A stretch of 64,000 bases of DNA from an uncultured Pirellulaceae bacterium (GCA_937928555.1 CALFWR010000025.1:1-64000); one strand, 5' to 3'; positions 36,682-45,902 are shown, counted from the first letter of the stretch. Translations and numbers: made by a program. Notes: generated from the letters alone by a model not told the origin.

Positions 36682-37626
36682 ATGGTACCCGCGGTCAAGG
36701 ATCAAAAGAACTTCTTTGCTTTCCTTGATGCTGCCATCAAACTGTACAAATCCACAGACGCCGAAGCGATTCTTGTCCTGATTGAAACGAAAGTCGACTG
36801 GATCAGGCTTCTCAAGAAAACCAACTCGGTTGAAAAGACAGTCGTTGCCACCCATTCTGACGATGTTCACGCTTCGGCAGTTGAGAAAAACGTCAACGCC
36901 GTTCTGCTTGACTCGACGCTCCTTGCCAGTCGTGACAAACTCCCCCAAGCCGTCCTTGCCAGTGTCGCTGAAAATCTAATTCACAGCGGTTCAAGGATCG
37001 TAGCACTGTTCAGTAGCCACGATAGCGAAAGCGACGCCATCGACACCATTACGTCGCTTAGCCTGAACGAGAAACTTGGCCGCCTGACATCCCGTGACCT
37101 TCGCCAACTCAAAACCAAAGTCCCATTGGAAACGCTTAAGGTCGTTGTTGACTTGGCCGTCGCCATTGGACGCGAAGGCCGTGAGGGCAAGTCCGTCGGA
37201 ACCATGTTCGTTGTCGGCGACCACCGAAAAGTTCTTGAGCAAAGCCGCCCGGGCGGTTTCGATTTCGTCAAAGGCTACTCCCGAAAGGAACGCAGTCTGC
37301 ACGACGGTCGAACTCGCGAGGGCCTGAAAGAGATTGCGCAGTTGGATGGCATGTTTGTCGTATCCGCAGATGGCACCATCGAAGCGACTGCGCGAATCGT
37401 GGACACGCTGCCTGTTGAAATCACTATGACCAAGGGGCTCGGTTCAAGGCATTTTGCCGGGGCAGCGATTAGCAAGAACACCAAAGCCATTGCGGTCGTG
37501 GTAAGCCAGTCTAACGGCACCGTCCGCATTTTTCAGGACGGCGAAGTGGTGCTACGCATCGAGCCGCTACAAAAAACGCTCAAATGGAAAGAGCCACCCG
37601 AAGGAACCGGTGGCGAAAGCGCGTAG
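36682..37626 (+). CDS. DacZ-like diadenylate cyclase with variant motifs
   Basis: 314 aa with no membrane helix. The C-terminal part (from about residue 153, VPLETLKVVVDLAV) matches the DAC domain that makes cyclic di-AMP from two ATP: GTMFVVGDHRKVL, QLDGMFVVSADGTI, GLGSRHFAGAAISKNT, AIAVVVSQSNGTVRIF. The usual DGA motif reads DGM, and RHR-A-A reads RHF-A-G. The first ~150 residues look like an alpha/beta domain comparable to that of archaeal DacZ, not the membrane or DNA-binding parts of CdaA or DisA. Assignment to the DAC fold is fairly safe; activity is not certain. Confidence 0.75.
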   Translation: MVPAVKDQKNFFAFLDAAIKLYKSTDAEAILVLIETKVDWIRLLKKTNSVEKTVVATHSDDVHASAVEKNVNAVLLDSTLLASRDKLPQAVLASVAENLIHSGSRIVALFSSHDSESDAIDTITSLSLNEKLGRLTSRDLRQLKTKVPLETLKVVVDLAVAIGREGREGKSVGTMFVVGDHRKVLEQSRPGGFDFVKGYSRKERSLHDGRTREGLKEIAQLDGMFVVSADGTIEATARIVDTLPVEITMTKGLGSRHFAGAAISKNTKAIAVVVSQSNGTVRIFQDGEVVLRIEPLQKTLKWKEPPEGTGGESA

Positions 37627-37730
37627 TGCTTTGTGGCTTCCACAATTTCGCGTTGGCAAAGGGCGCATCTTGCCGCTCACGGTAACTTCCGTCGATCGTC
37701 AACCCGAACAGCGAGTCGTGACAAAGCACT
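37625..37730. repeat. 10 bp inverted repeat between convergent genes
   Basis: AGTGCTTTGT at 37625-37634 and its exact reverse complement ACAAAGCACT at 37721-37730, about 86 bases apart, between the stops of the cyclase gene and the NAD(P)HX epimerase gene. It could form the base of a long hairpin in either transcript. Confidence 0.45.
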
Positions 37731-37781
37731 TGTTTCTCCAATTGAAGACAAAAGTGGTTGCGAGGTGTGCGAATGCCTTCC

Positions 37782-38477
37782 TCAGGCTCTGTTCTGTACC
37801 GCGACTCGCTCGAGGATTTCTCGCGGGGCACCGATGTCAATGACTTCGACCTCTCCGAGCCAACGTCCGGCACCATCGACCTCAAAGCCAACTTTTCGGG
37901 CAACGAATGTTAACGTCAGTTCGGCTTCGAAACCGACTCCCTTGACAATTCCTTTATCGCCGTCGAGCCCGGATGGAATATCGATTGCGACTCGAAACGA
38001 ATTCAGTTCGTTCGATGCGCTCACCGCCGCAGCAAAGGGGGCACGCAGGGCCCCAGTTGCTCCTGTTCCCAGCATGGCATCGATAACCATCGACGGGTCC
38101 TCACCGCCCTCTCGCATCGCGGCGAAAAAGCTCTTTTTGCCCCAACCCGAATCTGCCTCGACTATCTCAAACGACGCCTTGCGAAGGATCTGAAGATTGA
38201 CCAATGCGTCGCCGGAATACCTTGAGTCAGTAGCCAACTTGATCAGCTTTAACGGAATCCCGACATTGCTCAAATGGCGGGCAATAACAAAACCATCGCC
38301 CCCGTTGTTGCCAGAACCAGCCAGGATACAAACGTGTCTACCCTGGTGTCGGGCCGAAATTTTGCGAGCACAAGCCGCACCGGCATTCTCCATCAGGGCG
38401 ATGCCGGGCATGCTAAATTCTTCAATTGCAATCTGATCGAACTGGCGGCATTGCTGACATGTAAGTAGCATTTGCAA
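37782..38477 (-). CDS. nnrE: NAD(P)H-hydrate epimerase (YjeF N-terminal domain only)
   Basis: 231 aa. Epimerises damaged R-NAD(P)HX to the S form for repair by a dehydratase. Visible are MPGIALMENAGAACA, CILAGSGNNGGDGFVIARHL (glycine-rich loop), VIDAMLGTGATGALRAPF and VAIDIPSGLDGDKGIVKG. The C-terminal ATP-dependent dehydratase domain found in fused bacterial YjeF proteins is absent, and no separate copy is in the window. Divergent from the FmdB gene, with 39 bases between start codons. Confidence 0.93.
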   Translation of the reverse strand: MQMLLTCQQCRQFDQIAIEEFSMPGIALMENAGAACARKISARHQGRHVCILAGSGNNGGDGFVIARHLSNVGIPLKLIKLATDSRYSGDALVNLQILRKASFEIVEADSGWGKKSFFAAMREGGEDPSMVIDAMLGTGATGALRAPFAAAVSASNELNSFRVAIDIPSGLDGDKGIVKGVGFEAELTLTFVARKVGFEVDGAGRWLGEVEVIDIGAPREILERVAVQNRA

Positions 38478-38516
38478 TAATTCGGGGAACCAAAAAGGAA
38501 ACTTAAAAGGGAATTC

Positions 38517-38732
38517 ATGCCAATTTACGAATATCTCTGCCAGGGCTGCAACTCACAATTCGAATATCTGATCGAAGGAAGCGACAAAGCTGCCTGCCCG
38601 TCTTGCGAAAGCAGGAAAGTCGAGCGGCAGTTAAGCGTTATTTCTTCGCCACAGTCCAAAACGGCAGGAAGCGGTGCTCCCATGCCGTCGGCGAATTGCG
38701 GACTGCCAAGATGTGGTACCGGCGGTGGCTGA
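38517..38732 (+). CDS. FmdB-type zinc-ribbon protein
   Basis: 71 aa. MPIYEYLCQGCNSQFEYL with a second CPSC pair (ACPSCESRKVERQLS) forms a small zinc ribbon characteristic of the FmdB putative regulatory family. The tail is Ser/Gly-rich and ends GLPRCGTGGG, also usual in this family. Biological role poorly defined. Confidence 0.9.
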   Translation: MPIYEYLCQGCNSQFEYLIEGSDKAACPSCESRKVERQLSVISSPQSKTAGSGAPMPSANCGLPRCGTGGG

Positions 38733-38809
38733 GGATAACTGCTCGTTGGCAAGGTCTTGCCACATACCCTACAACAATTTGTCACCGTCGTTCAGTGAAC
38801 AGGTCACGA

Positions 38810-39289
38810 ATGAAAATGAAGAACTTCGAGTTCGAAGAGCATCCTCTTTCAGGGGCCCGCCTGACCGTGCCGTTTTCTCTGCTGGGGGCGATTGGGCCCA
38901 AGCACCACGCGGTGGTCATTGGATTCAACCAGGCGGACGACCTGCTCTGGGTTGCGGAGCTTTCCCGTAAATTCGGGTACCGACTTGTGTCTGCAAAAGA
39001 ATGGTTCGCCGATAACCAGAAGTATCTTGGCGGCTTGAAAATCGCTCAAAACCCCGGCCCGCGCACCAACCTGCAAGTTGCACAAAGCGCCGTGGACGAA
39101 GTTCTCGCAAAGTCCGCCAGAAAAACGGACTACAACGTGGTGCTAAACAACTGTGAGTCCTTTGCCGAACGCCACACGAATGGAAAAAGGGAACTCAGCC
39201 CTCAGGTACGCAGTGCATTCAAGGCCGCAGGGATCGTCATCGCCGCAGGTGCGATCGTGCTCGGTAACAGAACAAACAGTAAGGGTTAG
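38810..39289 (+). CDS. LRAT-like / permuted NlpC-P60 papain-fold protein
   Basis: 159 aa from the ATG at 38810 (another ATG lies at 38816); the frame is open upstream but overlaps the FmdB gene. HHAVVIGF supplies the catalytic His and NNCESFAER the nucleophilic Cys, in the H-then-NC order of lecithin:retinol acyltransferase-like proteins. A hydrophobic Gly/Ala/Ile helix (AAGIVIAAGAIVLG) at the C-terminus would anchor it, as in H-rev107-type enzymes. These act as thiol acyltransferases or phospholipases on lipids. Substrate unknown; only the general fold is claimed. Confidence 0.8.
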   Translation: MKMKNFEFEEHPLSGARLTVPFSLLGAIGPKHHAVVIGFNQADDLLWVAELSRKFGYRLVSAKEWFADNQKYLGGLKIAQNPGPRTNLQVAQSAVDEVLAKSARKTDYNVVLNNCESFAERHTNGKRELSPQVRSAFKAAGIVIAAGAIVLGNRTNSKG

Positions 39290-39384
39290 ATGGCGAATGG
39301 CGGAGCGGCCGACGTCGTTCGAAGCCAGCAGTCATGCAGTCGCTTGCGTGGTACACGGACGGCACACGGAGTGTGCCTACTACT

Positions 39385-40788
39385 TTAAGCGATGATCTCC
39401 GGGATCAGCTCGCCGCCGAACTGCGAAAGCTGTTTGTAGCGGCCGCCGTGGAAGTAAGTCAGCTTGTTGTCATCGAGTCCAAGCAGGTGCATGATCGTGA
39501 CGTGAACGTCGCGAATCGGATGCACAACATCGACCGCTTCGGCACCGATCTCGTCGGTTGCCCCAATTACATGACCGGCTTTGGTGCCGCCACCGGCGAA
39601 CCACATGTTCATCGCATCAGCATTGTGGCCGCGGCCCAGTGAGGTCACCCCGCCTCGATAGTTGTTGTCCGGCGTACGACCGAACTCGCCGGTCCAGATA
39701 ACCAACGTATCGTCCAGCATCCCACGTTGCTTGAGATCCTTGATCAAGGCAGCGATCGGCTGGTCCACACTCGCGATACGCGACGAGTGGCCTTTTTCAA
39801 GATAGTCGTGACTATCCCAACCGCCCGAAAAGATCTGCACAAAGCGGACGCCTTTTTCGACCAGACGCCGGGCCATCATGCACTGCCGACCGAACTCTGC
39901 GGTTTCTTTGCGATCGAAACCGTAAGCCTGCCGCAAATGTTCGGGCTCACTGTCAAGATCCACAACTCCCGGAACAGATATCTGCATCCGGTACGCCAAT
40001 TCGTAGCTTTCCATGCGAGCTTTGAGGTCTTCGTGCTCCGGGTGCTGAGCGGCGTGCTGGGCGTTGAGCTTGCCGAGCATGTCAAGGGCTTTGCGTTGAT
40101 GCGATCGGGACTTGAATCCCGGCGGGTTCAGATCAAGAATCGGCGAACCCTGCGAACGCAAGCGGGTACCTTGATAGTAAGCCGGCAGAAATCCATTGGT
40201 CCAGTTGGCCGGTCCCGCCTGCGGCAAAGCTAACTCGGTCATCACGACGTAGCCAGGCAAGTTCTGATTTTCGGAACCCAAACCGTACGTAACCCACGAA
40301 CCAAGGCCCGGGTCGCCACCAAGTCGGCTGCCGGTGTTCATGTGCAGCAGAGCTTCCGGGTGGTTCAGCGATTCTGCTTTGCATCCGCGATAGATACAAA
40401 GCTCATCCGCGATCTCCGGATCGGCCAAAAATTGCCACTGATCCGACATCTCGATTCCGGACTGGCCGACCTTACGAGTCTTGAACGGGCTTCCGACATA
40501 GAAACGCTTGCCAGTCGCTAGGCCGGCGGTTCGTTTTGACTCCTTGAGGTGCAGCCGGTTCAATTCGGGCTTGGGGTCAAAAGTATCCACGTGGCTGGGA
40601 CCGCCTTCCATGAATAGCATGATCACGTTTTTCGCACGTGGCTTGAGCAAAGGAACTTTGGGGGCCAGCGGCGCCTGTTCGGCAATCGCTTTGGCTACCT
40701 TTTGTTCGTCTGCATGGAGCATCGAAGACAACGCAACGGAGCCTAGTGAAGCGCCAAGGCCATACATGAATTCGCGTCGGTTATTCAT
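39385..40788 (-). CDS. DUF1501 protein (sulfatase/phosphatase-like), Tat-type leader
   Basis: 467 aa from the ATG at 40788. The start MNNRREFMYGLGASLGSVAL is a twin-arginine-like leader. Features are VIMLFMEGGPSHVDTFDPKPELN (the DUF1501 opening), MNTGSRLGGDPGLGSWVTYGLGS, GVRFVQIFSGGWDSHDYL and LVIWTGEFGRTPDNN, with His and Asp positions reminiscent of the alkaline phosphatase/sulfatase superfamily. DUF1501 genes in Planctomycetes usually follow DUF1549/DUF1553 cytochrome genes, as here. Enzymatic function is undetermined. Confidence 0.9.
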   Translation of the reverse strand: MNNRREFMYGLGASLGSVALSSMLHADEQKVAKAIAEQAPLAPKVPLLKPRAKNVIMLFMEGGPSHVDTFDPKPELNRLHLKESKRTAGLATGKRFYVGSPFKTRKVGQSGIEMSDQWQFLADPEIADELCIYRGCKAESLNHPEALLHMNTGSRLGGDPGLGSWVTYGLGSENQNLPGYVVMTELALPQAGPANWTNGFLPAYYQGTRLRSQGSPILDLNPPGFKSRSHQRKALDMLGKLNAQHAAQHPEHEDLKARMESYELAYRMQISVPGVVDLDSEPEHLRQAYGFDRKETAEFGRQCMMARRLVEKGVRFVQIFSGGWDSHDYLEKGHSSRIASVDQPIAALIKDLKQRGMLDDTLVIWTGEFGRTPDNNYRGGVTSLGRGHNADAMNMWFAGGGTKAGHVIGATDEIGAEAVDVVHPIRDVHVTIMHLLGLDDNKLTYFHGGRYKQLSQFGGELIPEIIA

Positions 40789-40901
40789 TGTGATCTCTCG
40801 AAAAGGAGGTGTGGCTGTGGTTTCCAGCCGCAATCATTTCTGGTTTTTTAGTCACTTTTCAAGCAACAACGACTGCGACTGGAAGCCACAACCGCGTATT
40901 G

Positions 40902-43736
40902 CTAGTAAACGTACAAAAACTCATTGGAGTTCATCAACAGCAGGCAAACGTCTGCCAATGCACGAGTGTTACCCGAAACGGTCCACGGTTTGGCGTCGGG
41001 AACGTAATCTTTGTAGACGTTCAGAATTTCGATGAACTCAAAAGGCTCGCCAGTGAATTCTTCCACCAGAGACCGCACGACCTGAGTCGGGTATTTGACT
41101 TCCTCGGGTTTGTTTTTCGCATGGTAACCCTGCATCTCTTTGAGGTACTTCACGAGTGCGGACTTTTCCGAATCAGTTGCCTGTCGATTGAACGCCAATT
41201 CAATCGCCCGCACAATCTGTGCCTGTTCGTCGTCAGGATTTTCCTCCTGCAGGCGATTCGCCAGAGCGATCGAGCGATCGGTCATCGCATCGCTGTTGAG
41301 CAATGTAAATGCCTGCGGCGTGACCGCCGCCGAATCGCGGACTTCGCAAGACTCGTTGGGGTTCGGTTGATTCATAATCTCAAGCATCGGGTCGGCTTGA
41401 CCGCGAACCCGATACGCGTAGATCGTACGCCGGTTACGCTCGGCCGGAGTCCGCGATGGCTGGTGAGCCGGTGCGATTGAAAACTGAATCATCCGAGGCT
41501 GAAGTGCAACCTCCATGTTGATTTCGGGCATGATGGGAACGCCTCCCATTTCCCGATTCAGCTCGCCACTGATTTGCAGCGTGCTGTCACGGAGTTCTTC
41601 GGCCGTCAGGCGTCGAGGTTTCCACGATGCGAGGAGCTTGTTGTCGGGATCCTTTGCTGCCTGCTTTTCCGCTGCGGCGGGTTTGCCGGATCGTCGGTAC
41701 ACATCAGAATTCATGATCAGGCGATGAAGCCGTTTGACTTTCCAACCATTGTCGATGAAATCCTGAGTCAACCAGTCGAGCAGCTCCGGGTGCGTCGGCT
41801 TGTTACCTTTGACGCCAAAGTTGTTCGCCGTTTTTACAATTCCCGTTCCAAAGTGGTACTGCCAGATTCGGTTAACAAATGACCGTGCGGTCAGCGGATT
41901 ACGATCGTCCGCAACCCATTTGGCAAACGCCAGCCTTCGCCCCTCAAGTTCGTCAGTAATGGCCCAGGGGTCTTCAGCGTCGGGATTGACTGGCAAGCCA
42001 ACCGGGCTAAGCACTCCGGGTTTGACGGCATCCCCTTTGGCCTCAAGTGAGCCGCCGGCAAGGATAAAGTTTTCCGGCCGCCAATCCTTTTTGATCTTCT
42101 TTGCCACACGAAGTTTACGACCGTTTTTCTTGTCGTCCTGTCCGTTGTAAACACCCTGCACCATGGGCTGATACCGCTCCATGCGGCGTTTCCAGATCCA
42201 GACGTCCTGCTCACGGACCTTTTTCTTGCCTTGCTCTTCGTGAGTCAAGCCCACGTGACGAGGTGGCTTTTGATCTTCCGGATCTTTCTGACGGGCCTTT
42301 TCATTTTTGTAAGGCAGTTCGTGCTCTTTGTACCATTTCATGGCAGCCGCTTCCTGCTTGTTGATGATTTCGTCACGTTTTTCAGTGGCGTAATCAAGCA
42401 ACTCCTTCACCAGTTTTCTCTTTTCATCAAAGCCTTTCAGGTTTTCACCGGGCAGGAACTCAACCTCCATCTCAGCCGGTTGAGTCGTCGCAAAAGCCGC
42501 ATACATCCGGTAGTAATCCCGCGTCGGCATGGGATCGAATTTGTGATCGTGGCACTTGCAACATCGCATCGGCATCGACAGGAATGATTGCCCCACGTTG
42601 TGAACCAAGTCGTCAAGATATGTCTGACGGGATTCTTCTTGTGGAATCATCTGGGTGCCCCACGGTCCCATCCGCAACATTCCCGTCGCGATCCTGGCTT
42701 CCGGATCCTCAGGACGCAGTTCATCACCGGCGATCTGCTCCAAAACAAATTCGTTGAATGGTTTGTCATCATTAAATGAACGAATCACGTAGTCACGATA
42801 CCGCCACGCGTTGGATCGCTCATAGTCGTTCGAAAATCCTGCCGTATCTGCGTAGCGAACCACGTCCAACCAGTGCTGAGCCCATCGCTCGCCGTAGTGG
42901 TCGCTGTCGATCAGGCGATCAAGCAAATCAGTCCAAGCGGTGTCCGAGTTGGCCTCCCATGCCTGCTGGAAATCTTTGACTTCATCGGGAGTCGGAGGCA
43001 AGCCCGTCAAATCAAAGGTCGCACGGCGAATCAGCGTCCGCGGGTCTGCAGCATCGGCTGCCGGAATTTCGGCTTCGTCCAATTTCCTGTCGATGAACCA
43101 GTCAACCGGGCTTTGATTTTCCCTTTCAAGTTTCGGCTGCACTTTTTCAACAGAACGGAACGCCCAGATGTCATCCTTTTGGTAGCGACGATACGTCCAA
43201 TCGTCTCCCGTTCCGCCACTGCTGTCGACGATAATACCGTCGGCGTTTTCCCTGATTTTCCATTGCTCCTTTTGAATCTCAAGCTGACGTTCCTTGCTGG
43301 GCCATGGAGCGCCCGCGACAATCCACCGTTTGAAGTACTCGATCTCTTCCTCGTTGAGTCGATCGTTTTCCTTGGGAGGCATCTCAAGATCTTCCCAGCG
43401 AATCGCGTGGTACAGCGGGCTTTCGTCCGGTTCGCCGGGCACAATTGCCTCGCCGCTGGGCCCTTCAATCAGCGCTTCACGCGTCATCATGTCGTAGTCG
43501 CCGCGAATATCATCGCGGTCCTGCCCGTGACAGCCAAAGCACTTTTCTTTCATCAACGGCAACACGCGCAGTGTGAACAGCGTGTCGGCGTCTTGTTGTG
43601 CAGCGACTTGGCCGCATGGCAGCAGGCTCAACGCCATCGCGACCAGAACCAGCGGAGCGGTCAAAGCTCGTCGTCGGCGTCGGCCAACCACGGGACTAAC
43701 GTTAAATCGGAAAAAACTAGGGTTTGCCATTTTCAT
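40902..43736 (-). CDS. PSCyt1-DUF1549-DUF1553 protein (planctomycete cytochrome c type)
   Basis: 944 aa. A signal region rich in Arg (GRRRRRALTAPLVLVAMALSL) is followed by a c-type haem motif CFGCH (Cys66, Cys69, His70) in a PSCyt1 domain. Then come DUF1549 (DWFIDRKLDEAEI, TFDLTGLPPTPDEVKDF, RWAQHWLDVVRYADT, MRCCKCHDHKFDP with a second CxxCH) and DUF1553 from about residue 640 (FVNRIWQYHFGTGIV, HPELLDWLTQDFIDNGWKVKRLHRLIM). Large exported proteins of unknown activity, abundant in Planctomycetes and suspected in polysaccharide breakdown. Its 5' end overlaps the FecR/LamG gene by 20 bases, showing one operon. Confidence 0.93.
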   Translation of the reverse strand: MKMANPSFFRFNVSPVVGRRRRRALTAPLVLVAMALSLLPCGQVAAQQDADTLFTLRVLPLMKEKCFGCHGQDRDDIRGDYDMMTREALIEGPSGEAIVPGEPDESPLYHAIRWEDLEMPPKENDRLNEEEIEYFKRWIVAGAPWPSKERQLEIQKEQWKIRENADGIIVDSSGGTGDDWTYRRYQKDDIWAFRSVEKVQPKLERENQSPVDWFIDRKLDEAEIPAADAADPRTLIRRATFDLTGLPPTPDEVKDFQQAWEANSDTAWTDLLDRLIDSDHYGERWAQHWLDVVRYADTAGFSNDYERSNAWRYRDYVIRSFNDDKPFNEFVLEQIAGDELRPEDPEARIATGMLRMGPWGTQMIPQEESRQTYLDDLVHNVGQSFLSMPMRCCKCHDHKFDPMPTRDYYRMYAAFATTQPAEMEVEFLPGENLKGFDEKRKLVKELLDYATEKRDEIINKQEAAAMKWYKEHELPYKNEKARQKDPEDQKPPRHVGLTHEEQGKKKVREQDVWIWKRRMERYQPMVQGVYNGQDDKKNGRKLRVAKKIKKDWRPENFILAGGSLEAKGDAVKPGVLSPVGLPVNPDAEDPWAITDELEGRRLAFAKWVADDRNPLTARSFVNRIWQYHFGTGIVKTANNFGVKGNKPTHPELLDWLTQDFIDNGWKVKRLHRLIMNSDVYRRSGKPAAAEKQAAKDPDNKLLASWKPRRLTAEELRDSTLQISGELNREMGGVPIMPEINMEVALQPRMIQFSIAPAHQPSRTPAERNRRTIYAYRVRGQADPMLEIMNQPNPNESCEVRDSAAVTPQAFTLLNSDAMTDRSIALANRLQEENPDDEQAQIVRAIELAFNRQATDSEKSALVKYLKEMQGYHAKNKPEEVKYPTQVVRSLVEEFTGEPFEFIEILNVYKDYVPDAKPWTVSGNTRALADVCLLLMNSNEFLYVY

Positions 43737-45372
43737 AAATCTCCTTGACCTCTTCCGCCGACAGGGCAGACGACATGATTATGAACTCATCGATACTGCC
43801 GTTCAAATTCCTGACAGCATATTCGGCGTCGGGCTTTAATGGGATCGACCAGTTGCCGATCGAAGCCGCACCAATTCGTGTTTTTTCTACCACCAGGTTG
43901 GCAGGAAGCTTTTCCTGGTGAAGCATCTCTCCGTCGAGAAAATGCGTGATTGTTCCGTCGTTCGCATTGTACGTGGTCGCAAGATGAATCCACCGACCGC
44001 TCATCGAAGGATTCCAGAACGTTGGCGAGACAATCTCCTGGTGAGTCGGACCCTTGAATTCTTTTCCGCCGCTGCCATCGCGCTTGTGCCGAACCGAAAA
44101 GAACAACTGGCCGGTATCGAGAATCTGCCAGTGAGGCTCGCCCTGATTGTAGCCGTCGGTCAAAAAAAGTGAGTTGTACCATCGATCGAGACTGTCGATT
44201 CGCGCCCAACAAGCGAAAGTCAACGAACTGTACTCGCCCGGAATCTGCACGCGAACCCGGTCGCCAGGCCGTTTGAACTCCAAAGCAGATTTCGCAGGCC
44301 AGCGTCCTTCGACCCGTCTGGCACCCACAATCGCGCCGTCAAGCTCATCATCGTCCGGCTGCAAACTGCTGTGCAACTTGCGGTCGCCTTTTTCGTCAAA
44401 CGAATAGTAAGCAACGAGTCTCGGATCCCCACTTAGCAAATCCGAATGGGATTGCCAAACCTTGAATCTCTCCTCGCGTCGCCCGTCTGACCGCGACTTG
44501 ATCGCCGCGATGTCAACAAACTGATCCGGAGTCACCTGGCCCGGCTCAAACTCCCCGCTCGCATTTTGACGAATGGACTTGCCAGAAGTGATCAACCTTT
44601 TGCCAGCCGCCGGTAGAATCAGTTCGACTTCTCCATCAAACACCTGGATGTCTGCGACGCCCCCGGAAACCGAAACCCCAAATTCAGTTCCCAGATCGAC
44701 GACCTTCATGTCGTTCACTTCCAGTGAAAACCCGCGTGCCGCAGGAGGCACCTGAGCTCGCATTCGCCCCGAAAAAACGCGTGCCAAACTGGCCGACTTC
44801 AACTCAAACTCGGCCGGCCCTTCGATCACCAGCGTGGCTCCGCAGAAGAATTCGATCTGAGCCAAACCCGACTGAATATTAAATTTGCCGGTCGAAAGTG
44901 CATCGCCGACATCGAATCCGGCGTTTGGCCGGGCGAACTCCACATCCACCAAACGCGTCACCAACGCCACACCCGAAGACGTCACCTCGGGCGACTTCGC
45001 GCCTCGTTGCCCCGAGCCACCAGGGCCAACGGCAACCACGTTCTCTCCAAAGAACATCTGAAACAGAACACCGCTTGCCAACCCGCACAGAACCAGACCG
45101 GTCGCTGCGATCGCCAGCAGACCCGTTATTCTCGAGCGACTGTTCTTCTTTCGACCAGTCGATCCGGGAGCAACTTCCGCCGCATTCAGTCCCGCTTCGG
45201 CATCGAACTGCAGCGCCGCACCAATCAATTGATGCTCGACATAGTACGCTCTTGCCGACTCATCAGACCGGAGCAGGTATCGCACGCGATCAATGCCGAC
45301 CTGATCCAGCTCTCCGCTTTCCCAATCAAAAAGTAATCCAGCCAATTCCTGGTGGCCCGAACTCGAATTCAT
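43717..45372 (-). CDS. FecR/LamG-domain transmembrane protein, likely anti-sigma
   Basis: 551 aa. The cytoplasmic N-terminus (residues 1-80) resembles planctomycetal anti-sigma regions (LLFDWESGELDQVGIDRVRYLL). One helix at about 84-108 crosses the membrane. Residues ~180-255 are FecR-like (VVDLGTEFGVSVSGGVADIQVFDGEVEL), and ~330-545 is a LamG/concanavalin-type domain (LTFACWARIDSLDRWYNSLF, GRWIHLATTYNANDGTI) that typically binds carbohydrate. It starts on ATGA shared with the sigma gene. It may sense an external glycan and release the ECF factor; this is inference. Confidence 0.88.
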   Translation of the reverse strand: MNSSSGHQELAGLLFDWESGELDQVGIDRVRYLLRSDESARAYYVEHQLIGAALQFDAEAGLNAAEVAPGSTGRKKNSRSRITGLLAIAATGLVLCGLASGVLFQMFFGENVVAVGPGGSGQRGAKSPEVTSSGVALVTRLVDVEFARPNAGFDVGDALSTGKFNIQSGLAQIEFFCGATLVIEGPAEFELKSASLARVFSGRMRAQVPPAARGFSLEVNDMKVVDLGTEFGVSVSGGVADIQVFDGEVELILPAAGKRLITSGKSIRQNASGEFEPGQVTPDQFVDIAAIKSRSDGRREERFKVWQSHSDLLSGDPRLVAYYSFDEKGDRKLHSSLQPDDDELDGAIVGARRVEGRWPAKSALEFKRPGDRVRVQIPGEYSSLTFACWARIDSLDRWYNSLFLTDGYNQGEPHWQILDTGQLFFSVRHKRDGSGGKEFKGPTHQEIVSPTFWNPSMSGRWIHLATTYNANDGTITHFLDGEMLHQEKLPANLVVEKTRIGAASIGNWSIPLKPDAEYAVRNLNGSIDEFIIMSSALSAEEVKEIYENGKP

Positions 45373-45902
45373 CGCGTACCCTCCGCTGCTGCGCGGGTGC
45401 GGACACAGTCAGCAAGCGACTGCCTGATTCTCAACAAGGCAACTTTGACCGCGCCTGCCGATCGCCCGGAGGATTCAGCGACCTGCGAAATGCTGCGATG
45501 GCGAAAGTAACGCAACTCGACCAGCTCACGATTCTTTGGCGTTAGCTCATGAAGGCAGCTTCGCAGCGCCGTGTGCATGGAATCGAACTGCGCCGAAGCC
45601 GTTTCGATTTGCGAGCTGAGCGATTCAGCCAGTTCGGCATCGAGCAACAGCCGATCTCTCTTGGAATCGCGCAAGTGAGCCAAGACTTGCATTCGAGCGA
45701 TCGCAAACGCCCACGGAAGAAACGGTCTGGACGAATCAAATTCGCCAATCTTTCGCCACAGAACAAGATTCACTTCCTGAACCACGTCTGCACTTCGGCT
45801 GTGATCCCCCAGCAAGGAATACACGTAGCCGTAGATCCGATTTTGGCTTTCGGTCAGCTGTCGAACAAACTGCTCTGATTGTCGAGGAAGTTCTGATGCC
45901 AT
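45369..45902 (-). CDS. ECF-type RNA polymerase sigma factor
   Basis: 177 aa from the ATG at 45902. Region 2 is at about 20-85 (RIYGYVYSLLGDHSRSADVVQEVNLVLW, FLPWAFAIARMQVLAHLRDSKR) and region 4 at about 118-165 (LTPKNRELVELRYFRHRSISQVAESSGRSAGAVKVALLRIRQSL). The stop overlaps the FecR/LamG start by four bases, showing translational coupling. It likely directs transcription of this operon, DUF1501 gene included, and perhaps others. No consensus autoregulatory promoter could be assigned. Confidence 0.93.
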   Translation of the reverse strand: MASELPRQSEQFVRQLTESQNRIYGYVYSLLGDHSRSADVVQEVNLVLWRKIGEFDSSRPFLPWAFAIARMQVLAHLRDSKRDRLLLDAELAESLSSQIETASAQFDSMHTALRSCLHELTPKNRELVELRYFRHRSISQVAESSGRSAGAVKVALLRIRQSLADCVRTRAAAEGTR

